Origin: Turnera subulata
Taxonomy: Eukaryota; Streptophyta; Magnoliopsida; Malpighiales; Passifloraceae
Direction of reading: 5' to 3'
DNA: 64,000 nucleotides
Assembly: GCA_028386065.3 (NCBI GenBank)
Contig: JAKUCV010000319.1
Span: 102,088-166,087, forward strand
Part shown: piece by piece, positions 32,650 to 44,850 of the stretch
Layout: each line of letters starts with the position of its first letter
How positions within the stretch are numbered: position 1 is the first letter of the stretch
The notes under the pieces: generated by a model
What the model was told of the DNA's origin: nothing
Databases searched by the model: none
What the model saw: only the letters and a program-made list of their open reading frames with translations
Made by a program: the position numbers and the translations under genes

Positions 32650-33289
32650 TCAAGGGGAAGAAAGAAAAAGAAAAGAAACGAGTCTTTTTCGGGGTTTGAG
32701 GGGAAAGAAAAGAGATTGTGAAGGAATTGATGCCTCCCCTTATTAAATTGCTACTGTGATGGCTTAGGGTTTTTTGAAAATTTTTTAACAAAATTCATTG
32801 GTGCCGAATCCAAAGCGTGCCAAAATTCTAGCCCATTCGTCCCACGTGAACGGGCCCACAACACTCCTCAATTTATCCGTAAAACCTAAAGAAAAAAATA
32901 ATTATCCTTTATTTATCCTTCCACGTGGGTAAAGGAAAACAATTTCCGAAATTAAAAAAACAAATTAAATAATTAAAATAATCGGGCAGCTGGTGGGCGC
33001 CACTGCCACGTGTGATCTTCTAAGTGCTCACCGGTTACCGCAGGTGACATGTACACAAACACCCCGTTTCCACAGAGTTTAGGGACAATAATGTTGATTT
33101 TCAAAGCGTAGGGATAACAAGATTGAAATGTACAAAGTATAGGGATAAAAAAGCCTTTTTACCCTTTTATTGGGTGCGAAGAGGTGATAATATTTTTCCT
33201 CGGATCATTTAGCCTATTTTTCTGTTCCTGGCAAAAATTTTCCCTTTATTTTCTAATCAAACAAGCTCAAAACTGTAACAAGCCTGATT

Positions 33290-33585
33290 CTTTGGTGTTG
33301 TGTGAATGCAATATCTCTTAAAACGAAAAGCTTCTTCAGGGATAACTTGATTAGCGTTCACTCCAAAATCAAAGTCTACGTGGGCATATACTTCTGTGTA
33401 TATCTGCACCAATTTACACCATCATGATCTTTGAGGTTGTCTAAAAGAACTTTCACATCATTTGCATCCGACAACATGTCATTCCCTCCATATGCAAGGA
33501 AAAGAGGAAGATCACTTTGAATGCTTGCCATGTTATACACTGGTGGAGTAGGCTGCCTGTAATAAATGGCAGTGGGCCGGGGGGC
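33290..33585 (-). pseudogene. Triacylglycerol lipase C-terminal exon, copy A
   Basis: The minus strand reads RQPTPPVYNMASIQSDLPLFLAYGGNDMLSDANDVK, VLLDNLKDHDG. This is the C-terminal part of plant acid-lipase-like triacylglycerol lipases, with the catalytic Asp in the GGNDMLSD motif. A frame break after KDHDG separates the rest. The nucleophile Ser region (GHSQG) is not in the window, so this is a fragment. Copy B (41774-42124) is longer. Confidence 0.7.
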
Positions 33586-33703
33586 CATGGCCTTCCCTTG
33601 CTTTTTGAAGTTCAAAGAAATGTAAAATGGAACACTCTAGGGGCTAGTTTTTCAATAAGTTTTTATGATTACGTTACAAACTTTCGATCTATTTTGTTAC
33701 AGA

Positions 33704-33990
33704 TCGTTTGTATGCCAAATGATGGTTTTGTGGGACTGCCAGCTAGAGGCAGGCATGTGCATATGTTTGGGGCAACTACCTATGGGATCAACTTCAACAT
33801 ATTTGTACAGCATTGACCTTCATGTTTCATGGACTATATTGGCGACTACGCCACCCACGGGATGCTAGTTGACCGTGAGCCCGCTCATAAGAAGAGAAGC
33901 GGAGATCACCCAGTGGATTATTCAACAAAGCTAGCATCTGTGGTTGCTAACTAGAATGAACGCCGTCCAAACGGTTTGATCTTTATTTTA
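33704..33990 (+). pseudogene. Unidentified exon, copy A
   Basis: After a TTACAG acceptor-like site the frame reads QIVCMPNDGFVGLPARG, HMFGATTYGINFNIFVQH, then a stop, DYIGDYATHGMLVDREPAHKKR, YSTKLASVVAN, stop, NERRPNG. Copy B (42268-42530) is free of these stops. I do not recognise the family. The composition is that of a real conserved protein. Confidence 0.6.
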
Positions 33991-34104
33991 TGCTTTGTAA
34001 ATAATTATACTCTTCTTATTTAATGCTTTGCTTTTAATTATATCCTACAGAAACTAATGCTAAATATATTTCTACTTTATATTCTTTGGTGTAAAAGAAG
34101 GTGT

Positions 34105-35115
34105 TTCTTTTGCTGCAGCTGACCCTCCAGAAGCAAACGTGGAGCAGGAAGAAGCAAATGTGGTGCAGGAGGACTCTCTAGTAAATGAAGTTCATCATCA
34201 AGAAGATGAAGGTAAAGAAAGGAAATAGAAACTGATGCTAAATATATTTCCATTCTATAATTTTGGTGCAACTAACCCACAAGAAAATTGCTTTTGCTGC
34301 ACTTGACGCCATACATGTTGTAGATAACGTCACACCTTTTACTACTACCGAGGCTGATACCAAGAGCATTCCATCAACTGCTGCTGATGACAGAAATGAA
34401 GGTAAAGGATGTTAAATATATTTCCCATTTATAGTTTTGGTGCAGCTAAGCCTCAAGAAAATTGCTTTTGCTGCAATTGACGTCATACCTGATGCAGTTA
34501 ACATCACACCTGTTACTACTACTGAGCTGCTACCGAGAGCGTTCCATCAACTGCTGCTGGTAACAAAACTGAAGGTAAAAAATGCTAAATATATTTCCAT
34601 TTTATAATTTTGGTGCAGCTAACCCACAAGAAAATTGCTTTTGCTGCAATTGACGCCATACCTACTGCTGGTAACGTCACACCTTTTACTACTACCGAGG
34701 CTGCAACTGAGAAAGTTCCATCAACTGCTGCTGATGACAGAATTGAAGGTAAAGTATGCTAAATATATTTCCATTTTTTAATTTTGGTGCAGCTAATCCT
34801 CAAGAAAATTGCTTTTGCTGCAATTGACGCCATACCTATTGCAGTTAACGTTACACCATATACTACTATCGAGGCTGCTACCAAGGGCGTTCCATCAACT
34901 GCTGCTGGTAATGTAATTGAAGGTAAAGGATGCTAAATGAATTTTCAATTTATAATTTTGGTGCAGCTAACCCTCAAGAAAATTGTTTTTGCTGCAATTG
35001 ACGCCATACCTGCTTCAGGTAACGTCACACCAGTCACATCTGTTACTACTGTCGTGGCTGCTATGGAATCATCTGCTGCTGATAACAGAAATGAAGGTAA
35101 AGAAAAGAACTAGAA
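34105..35115 (+). repeat. Acidic exon plus five tandem mini-exon-like units, copy A
   Basis: An exon-like stretch (TTTTGCTGCAG then ADPPEANVEQEEANVVQEDS..., ending GAAG|GTAAAG) is followed by five units of about 174 bp beginning near 34265, 34440, 34614, 34790 and 34964. Each unit has TTTTGGTGCA(G/A), a block starting CTAACCC.CAAGAAAATTGC, a Thr/Ala-rich segment (VTPVTTTEA), and GAAG|GTAAAG. The 44-bp interval between donor-like and acceptor-like sites is too short for a usual plant intron. Confidence 0.7.
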
Positions 35116-35139
35116 ATTGATGCTAAATATATTTCCATT

Positions 35140-36290
35140 TTTATAATTCTAACTCATGCTAAAAAAACATTCTGTTTATATAAATCAATACAATAAAACA
35201 ACCAACAAGGCTAAACCAATCGAGTTTCTTTATTTTAGAGAGAAGAAGGGAATTAAAGCTTAAAAGGATCAATAGAATGACACGTCGTTGCCTTGCCTTT
35301 TTTTTTTCCTTTGATATGGACGTTAGTATTTTGATTTTGAGTCCAACGACTATAATGCAGGCTTTGACCTTTCGGTCTCTTCTAGGTGACGACCCAACCC
35401 TCCTTAAGACTAGGACTATAACGCATTTTCCCTTTTATGACTAAAGTATTTCAATTGGGTGACACATCTATATTTACAATTCAATGACAAAATTAATCCA
35501 ACTCTTTTGTTTTCTTCATTCTGATATGCAAAATATATATAACCTGAATCTTTCAAAAAAAATATATATTGAGAGGAAATTTTCCAAGCAACCAATATCT
35601 ATAATGGTATTTGCATATTATCAAAGAAATTGTCCAACTTTCAGCCTAACAAGAGTGCTAATTGAGTTCAACTAATTGTGTCAACCCTCAATTTCTGTGC
35701 GTCCTTTCTTTATCAATGTATAGGATGAATTATACAGCGTATGTAGATTTCTTATTTCGTGGGCTGGAGACTCGTAACCTTTAGTAAGTTTAACTTTCTA
35801 TGTTTATTGCTCAAAAAAAAATTTCTATGTTTGGGCTTTCATGTACGAATAATTTTATAAACAAATATTTCTCGGCTTCTTTTTACTCCTTAGGTACAAA
35901 TTGTTTGGGTAGGACTTGTTTACCGGTGCTTGAACCGAAGCAAAGCATGTCAGCAGGTATCATCAAAATCTATAAGGAATAGGGGTAAAATGCGGCACGG
36001 ATTTTGTAATGATCTCCAAACAAATTGAAATGAGAATCTCGTGAAATTTTTATAATTGTGAGTTAAAAAATTTATATTCAAATAGATTCCCAATAAATCC
36101 AATTTTTCAGGCAATATAATTGTGGAGGAGTATAGTTATAAAGTTGTGGAGTATGGATACAACATCCCCAAAAAATATTGGTCTATTTATCAATATTTAT
36201 CTCCCTTTCCCAGAGGTACATTTTTTAAAAGAATATAATTTGTCTATATGGTCTCCTTTGTGAAATGAAAATTCTTGTAGGAATAGGAAT
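35140..36290. other. Module spacer, copy A
   Basis: Non-coding, shared with copy B (44850-46000). No gene recognised; short exon-like AG/GT islands near 35895-35955 (GGTACAAATTG..CTTGAACCGAAGCAAAGCATG) occur in both copies. Confidence 0.5.
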
Positions 36291-36299
36291 ATAGTCAGC

Positions 36300-36650
36300 G
36301 GAATATAAAGCCCCAATTCCGGTTATCGAAAATTTCCCTCACTTTCCTTCTCTCCCCCAAAAAAAACCCTAAGCCCCAATTCACAGTTCTCGATTCACAG
36401 CTACACGTAGAACCAATCTCTCGATTCGTCGTTCCTCCTCCTCCGCCGGCCACCGCCTCTCCACCGGAAAATACCTCTCTCCAGTTACTCTCCTCGCCTG
36501 CTTCCTCTCCTTCGCCGCTATCTCATTCCCCATCCGTCCCATGCAGGCCTGGCTTCTCTATCACTCCTCTTCACCTTAGTCTGCACCGGCAATCGCCATG
36601 ACCTCCTCCAGCGCCCGATGCTCATCCCATCCGAGAAGGATCACAAGGTA
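36300..36650 (+). pseudogene. Gene 5' end / first exon, copy A
   Basis: CT-rich 5'-UTR-like stretch with CCCTAAGCCCC, then GC-rich coding-like DNA ending in ATCACAAG|GTAGCATG, a good donor site. The last frame reads LVCTGNRHDLLQRPMLIPSEKDHK. Copy B at 46010-46345 keeps the same donor. Not recognised. Confidence 0.45.
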
Positions 36651-37479
36651 GCATGTTTGAGTGTGTTTAGCATTGAATTTTCATTTGTTTTTCGTTTCTT
36701 TCTCTGGAAATTTTCATGTCATTTTTTTTATTTTCACTGAGATTTGATGTACAAATCTGCGGCGATTTTTTTTCTCTCTTCAAAATTTTTATGTCTCTTT
36801 TTTTCCTATAAATTTGGTTGTTTACAATCTGCTTTATTTTTATTTTTAAAAAGAAAATTAGAATCACCATTTAATGCACCATCTTATCTTCAAACAGTTC
36901 TTAATAAGAGTGGTTGTGTGGTGAGTTAATTTTTCTTCTGCCGCTAAATGTTTTTCCCCGAAACATCTTATCATTTATATTTATTGTCAGAAAATCTTCT
37001 CATTCTTCAGTTTGACATAAAGATAGGGATTATATATTCTGATTCTTTTCAATCTCTTCCCCCTTATATCCCCTATAGCCCCTACATACTCTGTATATTT
37101 ACTAATGAAAAGGAGGAGAAGCGGTTCTTCTTCTTCTGTAAACTCAACTTTCCTTCCTCTTATTGCTGGTGCTCCTTGTGTAAAAAAAAAAAAAGAGAAG
37201 AGGAAAAGCAATGTCTTCGGTTGGTGCTGGTACTGCTACTGATGGTGTTGGTACTGTCTTTTTTAGTCGTAAGATGTGGGAATTATATATCTGTTGGTTG
37301 GATGCTGCCAAATAAATAGGTGTTGGACTGCTCCCTCCGTGCATCTCTGTCTTGGCTTGACACATACTTTTCGCAATCTTCTCGGTAATTTTTTTTTCTT
37401 CTTTTGAGTGTGTGTTTTTTCGTCCTTACTTTTCCTCTCTTTAGATGAGAAATTCGGAGCCTTCTCCAGAAAAAAATAA

Positions 37480-38105
37480 GATATCTACAACTTTAAGTTC
37501 AAAGAAAAGTACAAGCTGCTCAAGGACAACTATTTAGGCCTCCTGTTTGAAGCCCACAACGCCATACAGAGACAGAAGCTGGATCGGATAGCTCTGGATC
37601 TAAGTCAAACTGAAAATTTTATTCTCCTTAACGATTTTGTCTACGACCCCATAATTTTCTGTCCGTTTGAATTTTTAAATTAGTGTCCTTCTATTCTATT
37701 TGTCCTTGTTTAGATGATAGAAACATTTTCATGCAGATGCGAATTGCAATGTTGGAAAATTATACCAACATCCAAAGGCTGTTCCCAAATATCCAATGGG
37801 AGTTTGTACTTACTACAACTCCAATTGGTGGCGGTTCAGCTGGTGGTTGTTGTGATTCAGGTGCTGGTGAAGGAAGTTCAAGTTCAAGAGGTGGAGATCG
37901 CCCCAATGCCCCCGGACCTACTGTTGTGCTAATCCTATTAATTTTGTAATGAACTCATCAATTAAACCTTCTTTTATTATGGAATTGCTATGAAAATTAA
38001 CATCCATTTTAATTATGGAATAATTTTCTGTTTGCTGCAGCACCATTCATCTACGTCTTCTATTTTCGCCTGATCTCGAGCCCAAGAGCGAGTAGTTATA
38101 CGATA
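37480..38105 (+). pseudogene. Unidentified exon fragments
   Basis: 37500-37670 reads FKEKYKLLKDNYLGLLFEAHNAI and QRQKLDRIALDLSQTENFILL. 37735-37949 reads MRIAMLENYTNIQRLFPNIQ, then a Gly/Ser-rich tail (GGGSAGGCCDSGAGEGSSS) ending in a stop. A CTTTGCAG-like acceptor precedes the last piece at 38035. Not part of the A/B duplication. Coiled-coil-like, family unknown. Confidence 0.4.
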
Positions 38106-38830
38106 GATACCTTTTCTAGACGAATATGACTATAGTTTCTAGGTCAGTCAGTGTTGGATTGTCCTTTAAAATCTTAAAAAACATAATTAATAGTTGCTGG
38201 TACTAATTAATTCTAAGGCATATGCTGGTGGGCTAACAAACGGATAATATTTGCGGTACAATTCAGGCAACCCTGAACATGTTGGCCCGTTTTGATTTTC
38301 TTAACCTGCGTATTTATGTTGGTAATTTCGGTATTACTTGCAATGGCCCTTCACTTTCACGTTAGTAAAACAATGGAACATCATTGGAGAATATTGTGCG
38401 TGAATTGAATGTATGTAGTTTGGCATGCAAATGACTGTCACTATACCGTTATCTAAATTTAGAATAATCATTCGTCTGACTCTATAATATTCCTATTTCC
38501 ATATTTATACTACAGTATTTTAAAGACTAAAAACCGATTGACTGCTCTATCGAAAACAAAGAGAATGGATTCACTGTTACATAAATAATGAGAGACATAG
38601 CACACATGTAAGATCTCATTTGATGATACATGAGATGTATTAAGGGTAAATGGTGCTGACAAGTCATAATACATCTCGTAAGTAATTGTTATTACTGGCC
38701 CAATTTGGATGAGGAGAGATAGAGAGACCAACGCTTTATTGGGTTTGGCTTTTTTTGTTTAATTCTTGAGGCAGTGAAATTAGGTTGCAGCAGTCATTGT
38801 TCCTATGGAAAGCAAATATAGTGGTAGAAT
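38106..38830. other. AT-rich spacer
   Basis: Nothing recognised on either strand. Confidence 0.5.
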
Positions 38831-38839
38831 TGCATGGAA

Positions 38840-39185
38840 GCTAGTGCAGGGAACCACAAGCAGATATAGGCGTCATGGACCATAAGTGCTTACCCAGTCG
38901 CAGGAGGTTTACTTGAGGCAATTGCTTCCATGCAAAGACCTCCGAATAAATGCATATGACAAAGAGTGTGAATGAAGTTGACAAAAGCAAGACGAAGCTG
39001 TGAGGTAGGAGTTCTGGGAATATATGTGATTTTGATTCTACAAAGAGTACCATCTGGGAGACATACGCCCGCAAAAACACCAGATTACTCCTTTGTAATC
39101 ATAGTCGGGCATTTGAGAGATGGTTGACAGTATAAAATCTCCATCCAACAAAGCATCATCGCTTGAAGGCCTGATGAAATAGATT
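38840..39185 (-). pseudogene. Unidentified minus-strand coding fragment
   Basis: The minus strand reads QIYFIRPSSDDALLDGDFIL, STISQMPDYDYKG, then after a frame change FLRAYVSQMVLFVESKSH, with a hydrophobic stretch VLLLSTSFTLFVICIYSEV. Possibly a captured gene piece. It lies just outside copy B. Confidence 0.3.
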
Positions 39186-39812
39186 TGAGGGAATTTTGAG
39201 GTGAAGAAAATGGTGACATGACCAGGCCAAAGGCAAACAACAAGTTTTTTTATGGGGAAAAAGAAAAGAAACAAAATTTTTTTTTAGGGGGGAGGAGAAG
39301 AAAGAAAAAGAAAAGAAGCGAGTTTTTTTGGGGTTTGAGGGGAAAGAAAAGTGATTGTGAAGGAAGTGATGCCTTCCCATATTAAATTGTTGCAGGGATG
39401 GCTTAGGGTTTTTTAAAATTTTTTTAACAAAATTCATTGGTGCCGAATCCAAAGCGTGCCAAAATTCTAGCCCATTCGCCCCACGTGAATGGGCCCACAA
39501 TGCTCCTCCTCATTTTTTCCGCAAAAACTAAAAAAAAATCTATTTATCCTCTATTTATCCTTCCACGTGGGTAAAGGAAAATAGTTTTTGAAATTAAAAA
39601 ACAAATTAAATGATTAAAATAATCGGGCAGCTGGCAGGCCCCACTGCCTCGTGTCATCTTCTGGGTGCTCATTGGTTACCGCAGGTCATATGTACACAAA
39701 CACCCCGTTTCCACAGAGTTTAGGGACAATAACGTTGATTTTCAAAGCACATGGACAACAACATTGAAATGTACATAGTATAGGGATAAAAAAAAGCCCT
39801 TTTACCCTTTTT

Positions 39813-40948
39813 TGAGTAAATGACATATATAAGGTCCGTACTATTTCAAAAGTACTGTTCAGGGGTCTGTACTATTTTTTGTCCCTTTTACGGGTCTGTA
39901 CTCTTATTTTTCGTCCTCTTTAGGGGTCTCGGGCAGCCCCGCTGATGATGTGGACTACACGGCCCGAGAGTGCATTACACACGCCCACTTTTTTAAAAAC
40001 TTGAAGGCACATGAAGCGCGTGCATAACACGTCTTGTCCACTAGGCAATATGGGCCCCACTTTGGGTTTTTTCTAGACGAAATGATTTTCCTATTTTCTA
40101 AAATTCAATTTTAATTTAAATATTTTTTAAAAAAATAGTAATAGCATTCATACACTAATGAGAAATACACAAGTAGCCACGGAGGCCACGAAATAAATCC
40201 AAGAAATCTGCTTGGAAAAAACTAAAAGAATAGGAAAAATAAGTCCCGGTCAAGTCCTCTACTTGAAAACCCGGCCAGCTCAATTCCTGCAACCCACTAC
40301 ACCGGAAACAACCACCAAAGTTTTGGCCACCAGCAACAACAACAAATCCAACCGCAACCGAATCCGCCACCATCCACGTTAATACAACATAGAAAAATTA
40401 ACCACCCAATTAAGAAAAATTAGCAAACAAAAAATGAAAAGAGAGAAGAGAGGAACAATAGGATGTGTTTGGTGGTGATTGTGATCCGGGAAGAGGGAGG
40501 AAGAGAGGAACAAGGGGATGGAACTGCAGACGGTGGCCTGGATAATGGAATTCCTCCTTGGACAGAAAACGCTTCCCGCACCGGTGAAACCCCAACTCCG
40601 ACCAGAACCAACACAATACACAGACGATAAGACGAACCACCCAGCATAGGCAATCCATCACTGACAACCAACACACATCTGCTGAGCCACAAAGCACAGA
40701 ACCCCAAATTCGATGGGTTAATTACAAACAATACAACCGCAAGAAAGAACCAAGGAGGAGGGAAGAGGAAGAGGGTGGTGGCACATTGCTTTCCAGACGG
40801 CGGCGTCAAAGATGGCAGCGACTCGCGGCGTCCACGAGCAGATCAAGGCCTCCCGTGCCAAGCCTGATGGTTCTCCCTTCAAAGACTGCAGTGGCGACGT
40901 GGTTGCTGACTGAAGGTGGTTTGAAGGAGGAAGTACGAAGGTAGAGAC

Positions 40949-41000
<52 letters not shown>

Positions 41001-41725
41001 AAGCGGCACTGTGAGACTGACCGCCGGTGGCGAGGCGGTGACAAAGGAGGAGGAGGGTCGTACTCGTGTTCTTGATTGAGGGCAATGAATTTTTTTTCCT
41101 TTAAAGATTTCGTCGATGTGCTGATTGAAGACAATGAAAATTTGTTTATGTTTTTTTTTGGTTTTATTGAATTTAAGAAATAAAAGTTTGTGAACGTTTA
41201 TGGAAGAAAATCGTTTAGCTTGGCACCGTTGATTGAAAGCACCGGAAATTAGTTTAGATATTTTTCTATTTTAAAATTTAGGGAATAAAAAATATTTTTG
41301 AAAATACTAAGCTGCAATGTTGATTGAAGGCACATATTTTTTCCCTTTTTCTAATTTAAGAAATGATTTTTTTCAAAAAAAATAGTTAGAATAAAAATTT
41401 TGAGCTCTAGAAATATAATATATGTATATATATAAAATTTTAGGAGATAATAAATATTTTAGAAAAAATTTGGAATTTAGTTTTTGGAAAAAATTTAGAA
41501 GTGGGACCCACCATACACAGTGGGCATCACTCTCAGGCAGGTGTAAAGAAGAGTGCGCGTGTAATGCACGCCTGGGCCGGGAAGTCCACGTCATCAGCGG
41601 TGCTGCCCGAGACCCCTAAAGAGGACGAAAAATAAGAGTACAAACCCGTAAAAGGGACAAAAAATAGTACAGACCCCTGAACGGTACTTTTGAAATAGTA
41701 CGGACCCTATAGGGAATACTTTTCC
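39813..41725. mobile_element. Mutator-like element with long TIRs
   Basis: Inverted repeats of about 170 bp contain GGTCCGTACTATTTCAAAAG, GGGTCTGTACTATTTTTTG and TTTAGGGGTCTCGGGCAGC on the left and their complements on the right. It is flanked by ACCCTTTTT on both sides (39804-39812 and 41726-41734), the 9-bp duplication typical of Mutator. Copy A shows the empty site at about 33168. No transposase. The interior (40150-41140) is GC-richer and gene-like, with a (GA)n tract at 40955-40995, so it may be a Pack-MULE; the cargo is not recognised. Confidence 0.85.
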
Positions 41726-41773
41726 ACCCTTTTTTTGGGTGAGAAGAGGCGATAATACTTTTCCTCGGTTCAT

Positions 41774-42124
41774 TTAGCCAATTTTTCTGTTCCAGGCGAA
41801 AATTTTCCCTTTAGTTTCTAATGAAACAAGCTCAAAAGTGTAACAAGCCTGATTCTTTGGTGTTGTGTGAATGCAATATCTCATGAAACAAAAAGCTTCT
41901 TCAGGGACAACTTGATCAGCATTGACTCCAAAATCAAAGTCTATGTGGGCATATTCTTCTCTGTATAACTGCACCAATTTATCACCATAATGATCTTTGA
42001 GGTTGTCTAGCAGAACTTTCACCTCATTGGCATCCGACAACATGTCATTCCCCCCATATGCAAGGAAAAGAGGAAGATCACTTAGAATGCTTGTCATGTT
42101 ATACACTCGTGGAGTAGGCTGCAT
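41774..42124 (-). pseudogene. Triacylglycerol lipase C-terminal exon, copy B
   Basis: The minus strand reads PRVYNMTSILSDLPLFLAY, GGNDMLSDANEVKVLLDNLK, then DKLVQLYREEYAHIDFDFGV, NADQVVPEEAFCFMRYC. It contains the catalytic Asp (GGND.LSD) and His (YAHIDF) of acid-lipase-like triacylglycerol lipases but not the Ser nucleophile. The tail after FMRYC is not lipase. Plant homologues normally have about 400 residues, so about a quarter is present. Antisense to the other exons of the module. Confidence 0.75.
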
Positions 42125-42267
42125 CTAATCAGTGGTGGTGGGCCGGGGGGGCATGGCCTCCCCTGGCTTTTGGAAGTTCAAAGAAATGTACAATGCAACA
42201 CTCTAGGGGCTAGTTTTTCAATCAGTTTTTATAATTGCAATACAAACTTATGATCTATTTGGTTGCA

Positions 42268-42589
42268 GATCGTTAGTATGCCATATGATGGTTTTGTGGG
42301 ACTGCTAGATAGAGGCACACATGTGCATATGTTTGGGGCAACCACCTATGGGATCAACTTCAGTATATTTGTACAACATTTCCCTCCACGTTTCGTAGAG
42401 TATATTGGCGACTACGCCACCCACGGGATGCTAGTTGACCGTGAGCCCGCTCATAAGAAGAGAAGCAGAGAAGACACAGTGGATTATTCAACAAAGCTAG
42501 CATCTGCGGTTGCTAACTGGAACGAACGCCGTCCAAACAGTTTGATCTTTATTTTATGCTTTGTAAATAATTATACTCAGCTTACTTAA
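42268..42589 (+). pseudogene. Unidentified exon, copy B
   Basis: Open version of the exon in copy A: QIVSMPYDGFVGLLDRG, HVHMFGATTYGINFSIFVQH, PPRFVEYIGDYATHGMLVD, REPAHKKRSREDTVDYSTK, LASAVANWNERRPNS. Preceded by GTTGCAG (acceptor-like). The openness suggests a recent origin from a working gene, but only one exon is present. Confidence 0.6.
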
Positions 42590-42737
42590 TGCTTTGTTTT
42601 CAATTATATACTACAGAAACTAATGCTAAATATATTTGTAAATTTATATTTTTTTGTGTAAAAGAAGGTGTTTCTTTTGCTGCAGCTGCCCTTCAGAAGC
42701 AAATGTGGTGCAGGAAGAAGCAAATGTGGTGCAGGAG

Positions 42738-44250
42738 TGTTAGTGTAATATGCCCAAAAGCCAATCATTGGATGATTGTACATAGTCATGTAAATACATT
42801 AAGGTTATTCCAATAAATATGTTTATGAGATAAACACTTGCACATATTTATAACCCTAGAATATTTTATGTTCTTAAATGTCCCTAGTCGATTATTATTA
42901 TGGATTGGTTGTAATAATAAATTAAGAGTAGCGTATGTTGAGAATTATATGAGATATGAATTCTACATACGGGTACAAGTTAGAGAACTTGTGGACTGGA
43001 CCGACCCAACATAAGAACACTACATGGAACGTTATATGATTGTCATTAGTGGTTCTTATATGTATTGTCCTTAGACCTGAGAACATCAAGGTTCCCAACA
43101 TGTGAGTCATATACTTTGATATTACTCTTGGCTATTCGTAACTGAGTAGACCTTAGTGTAATCATTGGGTACATCATATAATGTGTAGTGGGTTTTGTAT
43201 GATCAAGATGGGATTCGTCCAAACCTTATAACAGGTATATTATCAGATGGGCCTCTTGATAGAGTTGAGCTGTAAATGCATGGCCATGCTAGGAATATGT
43301 GATATGGTGATATCATTAGTATCCGTTTTACACAGTTAACTACGGGATCAAGAAACGTTGAATCAAACATATGAGAGATTGACATATTCCATGTCTCGTG
43401 TTTGATCTTGATAATGGGACGAAAGGACGATGACATGTTCCGAGGCAGAATGAATCAGTACTGATCTTGTCGTTTGGGTAGCAATGATGTGTTGCTAGAC
43501 GCCGCTCATTGTTTATATTTGTATAATGAGATTTTACAATTATTGCCAAACGTTACAAGTGCCTACAGGGTCACACACTTAGAACTGTTGATTCAAGCAG
43601 GTGGTTGAACCATGGTTGGACCGTGGTTCGACAAGGTGGGTGGACCTTGGTTGAACCATAGTTGGACCGGGTCGTTTTGGGCTGATTTGGTTAACTAATT
43701 ATCAAAATTATTAAACCAGAATTAGTGCCATATGATGTGTAATCCTATATATGATGATATATATAATTAATGCATAGTGGAGCATTAAGTCATAGTGGAA
43801 ACATATTCATGAAGGATAAGACATGATTATGTTGGCCAATGACTTAATAAACTATGCATTTCAAGTGTGTGTAAATAGGGTGAAGGTTTGATCTGATTTT
43901 CAGACAAAGCAAGGCTTAACACACTCTTCACACTTCAGAAAAACACATCACTCTCTAGTCTCTAGCTCTCGAAAACTCTGCAGCTAGCACTGCGGTTCGG
44001 GAGTGCTCGGGTTAGTGATCGTGAGACGGTTGCTAGCTAGTTATCGACAGTTCGTGTGGATACCGTAGAGGAGCCGAATTTCCTGTCGGGTTCATGCTGA
44101 TTCTACACTACATTTGGGTGAAAGACCTCAACCAAGCAACGTACGAAAAATTGTTATTCGGTTTGGTTAGCTTCACTTGGATCCTCCATGAGTACCGGCT
44201 CTTTCCGCTGCAAGTTTTGATTGTCAAGTTTGCATGCCCGGTTGCCTACA
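42738..44250 (+). repeat. copia-1 family solo LTR (1513 bp)
   Basis: Starts TGTTAGTGTAATATGCCC, ends GCCTACA, flanked by AGGAG on both sides (42733-42737, 44251-44255). Copy A of the module holds the empty site GCAGGAGGACTC at about 34167. Homologous to LTR 3167-4692. It contains no palindrome AACATCGATGTT. Confidence 0.95.
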
Positions 44251-44850
44251 AGGAGGACTCTCTAGTAAATGAAGTTCATCATCAAGAAGATGAAGGTAAA
44301 GAACGGAAATAGAAACTGATGCTAAATATATTTCCATTTTATAATTTTGGTGCAGCTAACCCTCAAGAAAATTGCTTTTGCTGCAATTGACGCCAAACCG
44401 GCTACAGGTCACGTCACACCTTTTACTACTACCGAGGATGCTACTGAGAGCATTCCATCAACTGCTGCTGATGATAGAAATGAAGATAAAGGATGCTAAA
44501 TATATTTCCATTTTTAAAATTTTGGTGCATCTAACCCTCAAGAAAATTGCTTTTGCTGCAATTGACGCCATACCTGCTGCAGTTAACGTCACACCTGTTA
44601 CTACTACTGAGGCTACTACCAAGAGCGTTCCATCAAAAGCTGCTGGTAACATAAATGAAGTTAAAGGATGATAAATATATTTCCATTTTATAATTTTGGT
44701 GCAGCTTCAGGTAACGTCACACCTGTCACACGTGTTACTACTACCGCGGCTGCTACCGAATCATCTGCTGCTGATAACCGAAATGAAGGTAAAGAAAAGA
44801 ATTGGAAATTGATGCTAAATATATTGCCATTTTATAATTCTAACTCATGC
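44251..44850 (+). repeat. Acidic exon end plus three mini-exon-like units, copy B
   Basis: The acidic exon interrupted by the solo LTR resumes at 44251 (EDSLVNEVHHQEDEG) and is followed by units near 44350, 44527 and 44697, the last shortened. Same donor/acceptor-like signals as copy A. Confidence 0.7.

Larger units (their letters stand above)
32650..37365 (+). repeat. Chimeric gene-fragment module, copy A (4.7 kb)
   Basis: Aligns in direct orientation with 39270-47075 through its whole length once the two insertions there are removed. Order: antisense 5'-UTR-like stretch, antisense lipase exon, sense exon of an unknown protein, acidic exon, five tandem mini-exon units, spacer, a gene 5' end (36300-36650), a further fragment (37100-37320). 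Similarity stops at about 32650 and 37365. Confidence 0.85.

Noticed and set aside
36948..37319. 123-codon ORF with Lys-rich run
   Set aside because: Low-complexity translation through a poly(A) stretch; the copy B frame differs and no domain is visible.
32650..37365. Helitron call for the duplicated module
   Set aside because: Gene-fragment content fits, but I found no TC start, CTRR end or terminal hairpin at the similarity limits.
40718..41134. Ser/Leu-repeat ORFs
   Set aside because: Produced by translating a (GA)n/(CT)n microsatellite in three frames.
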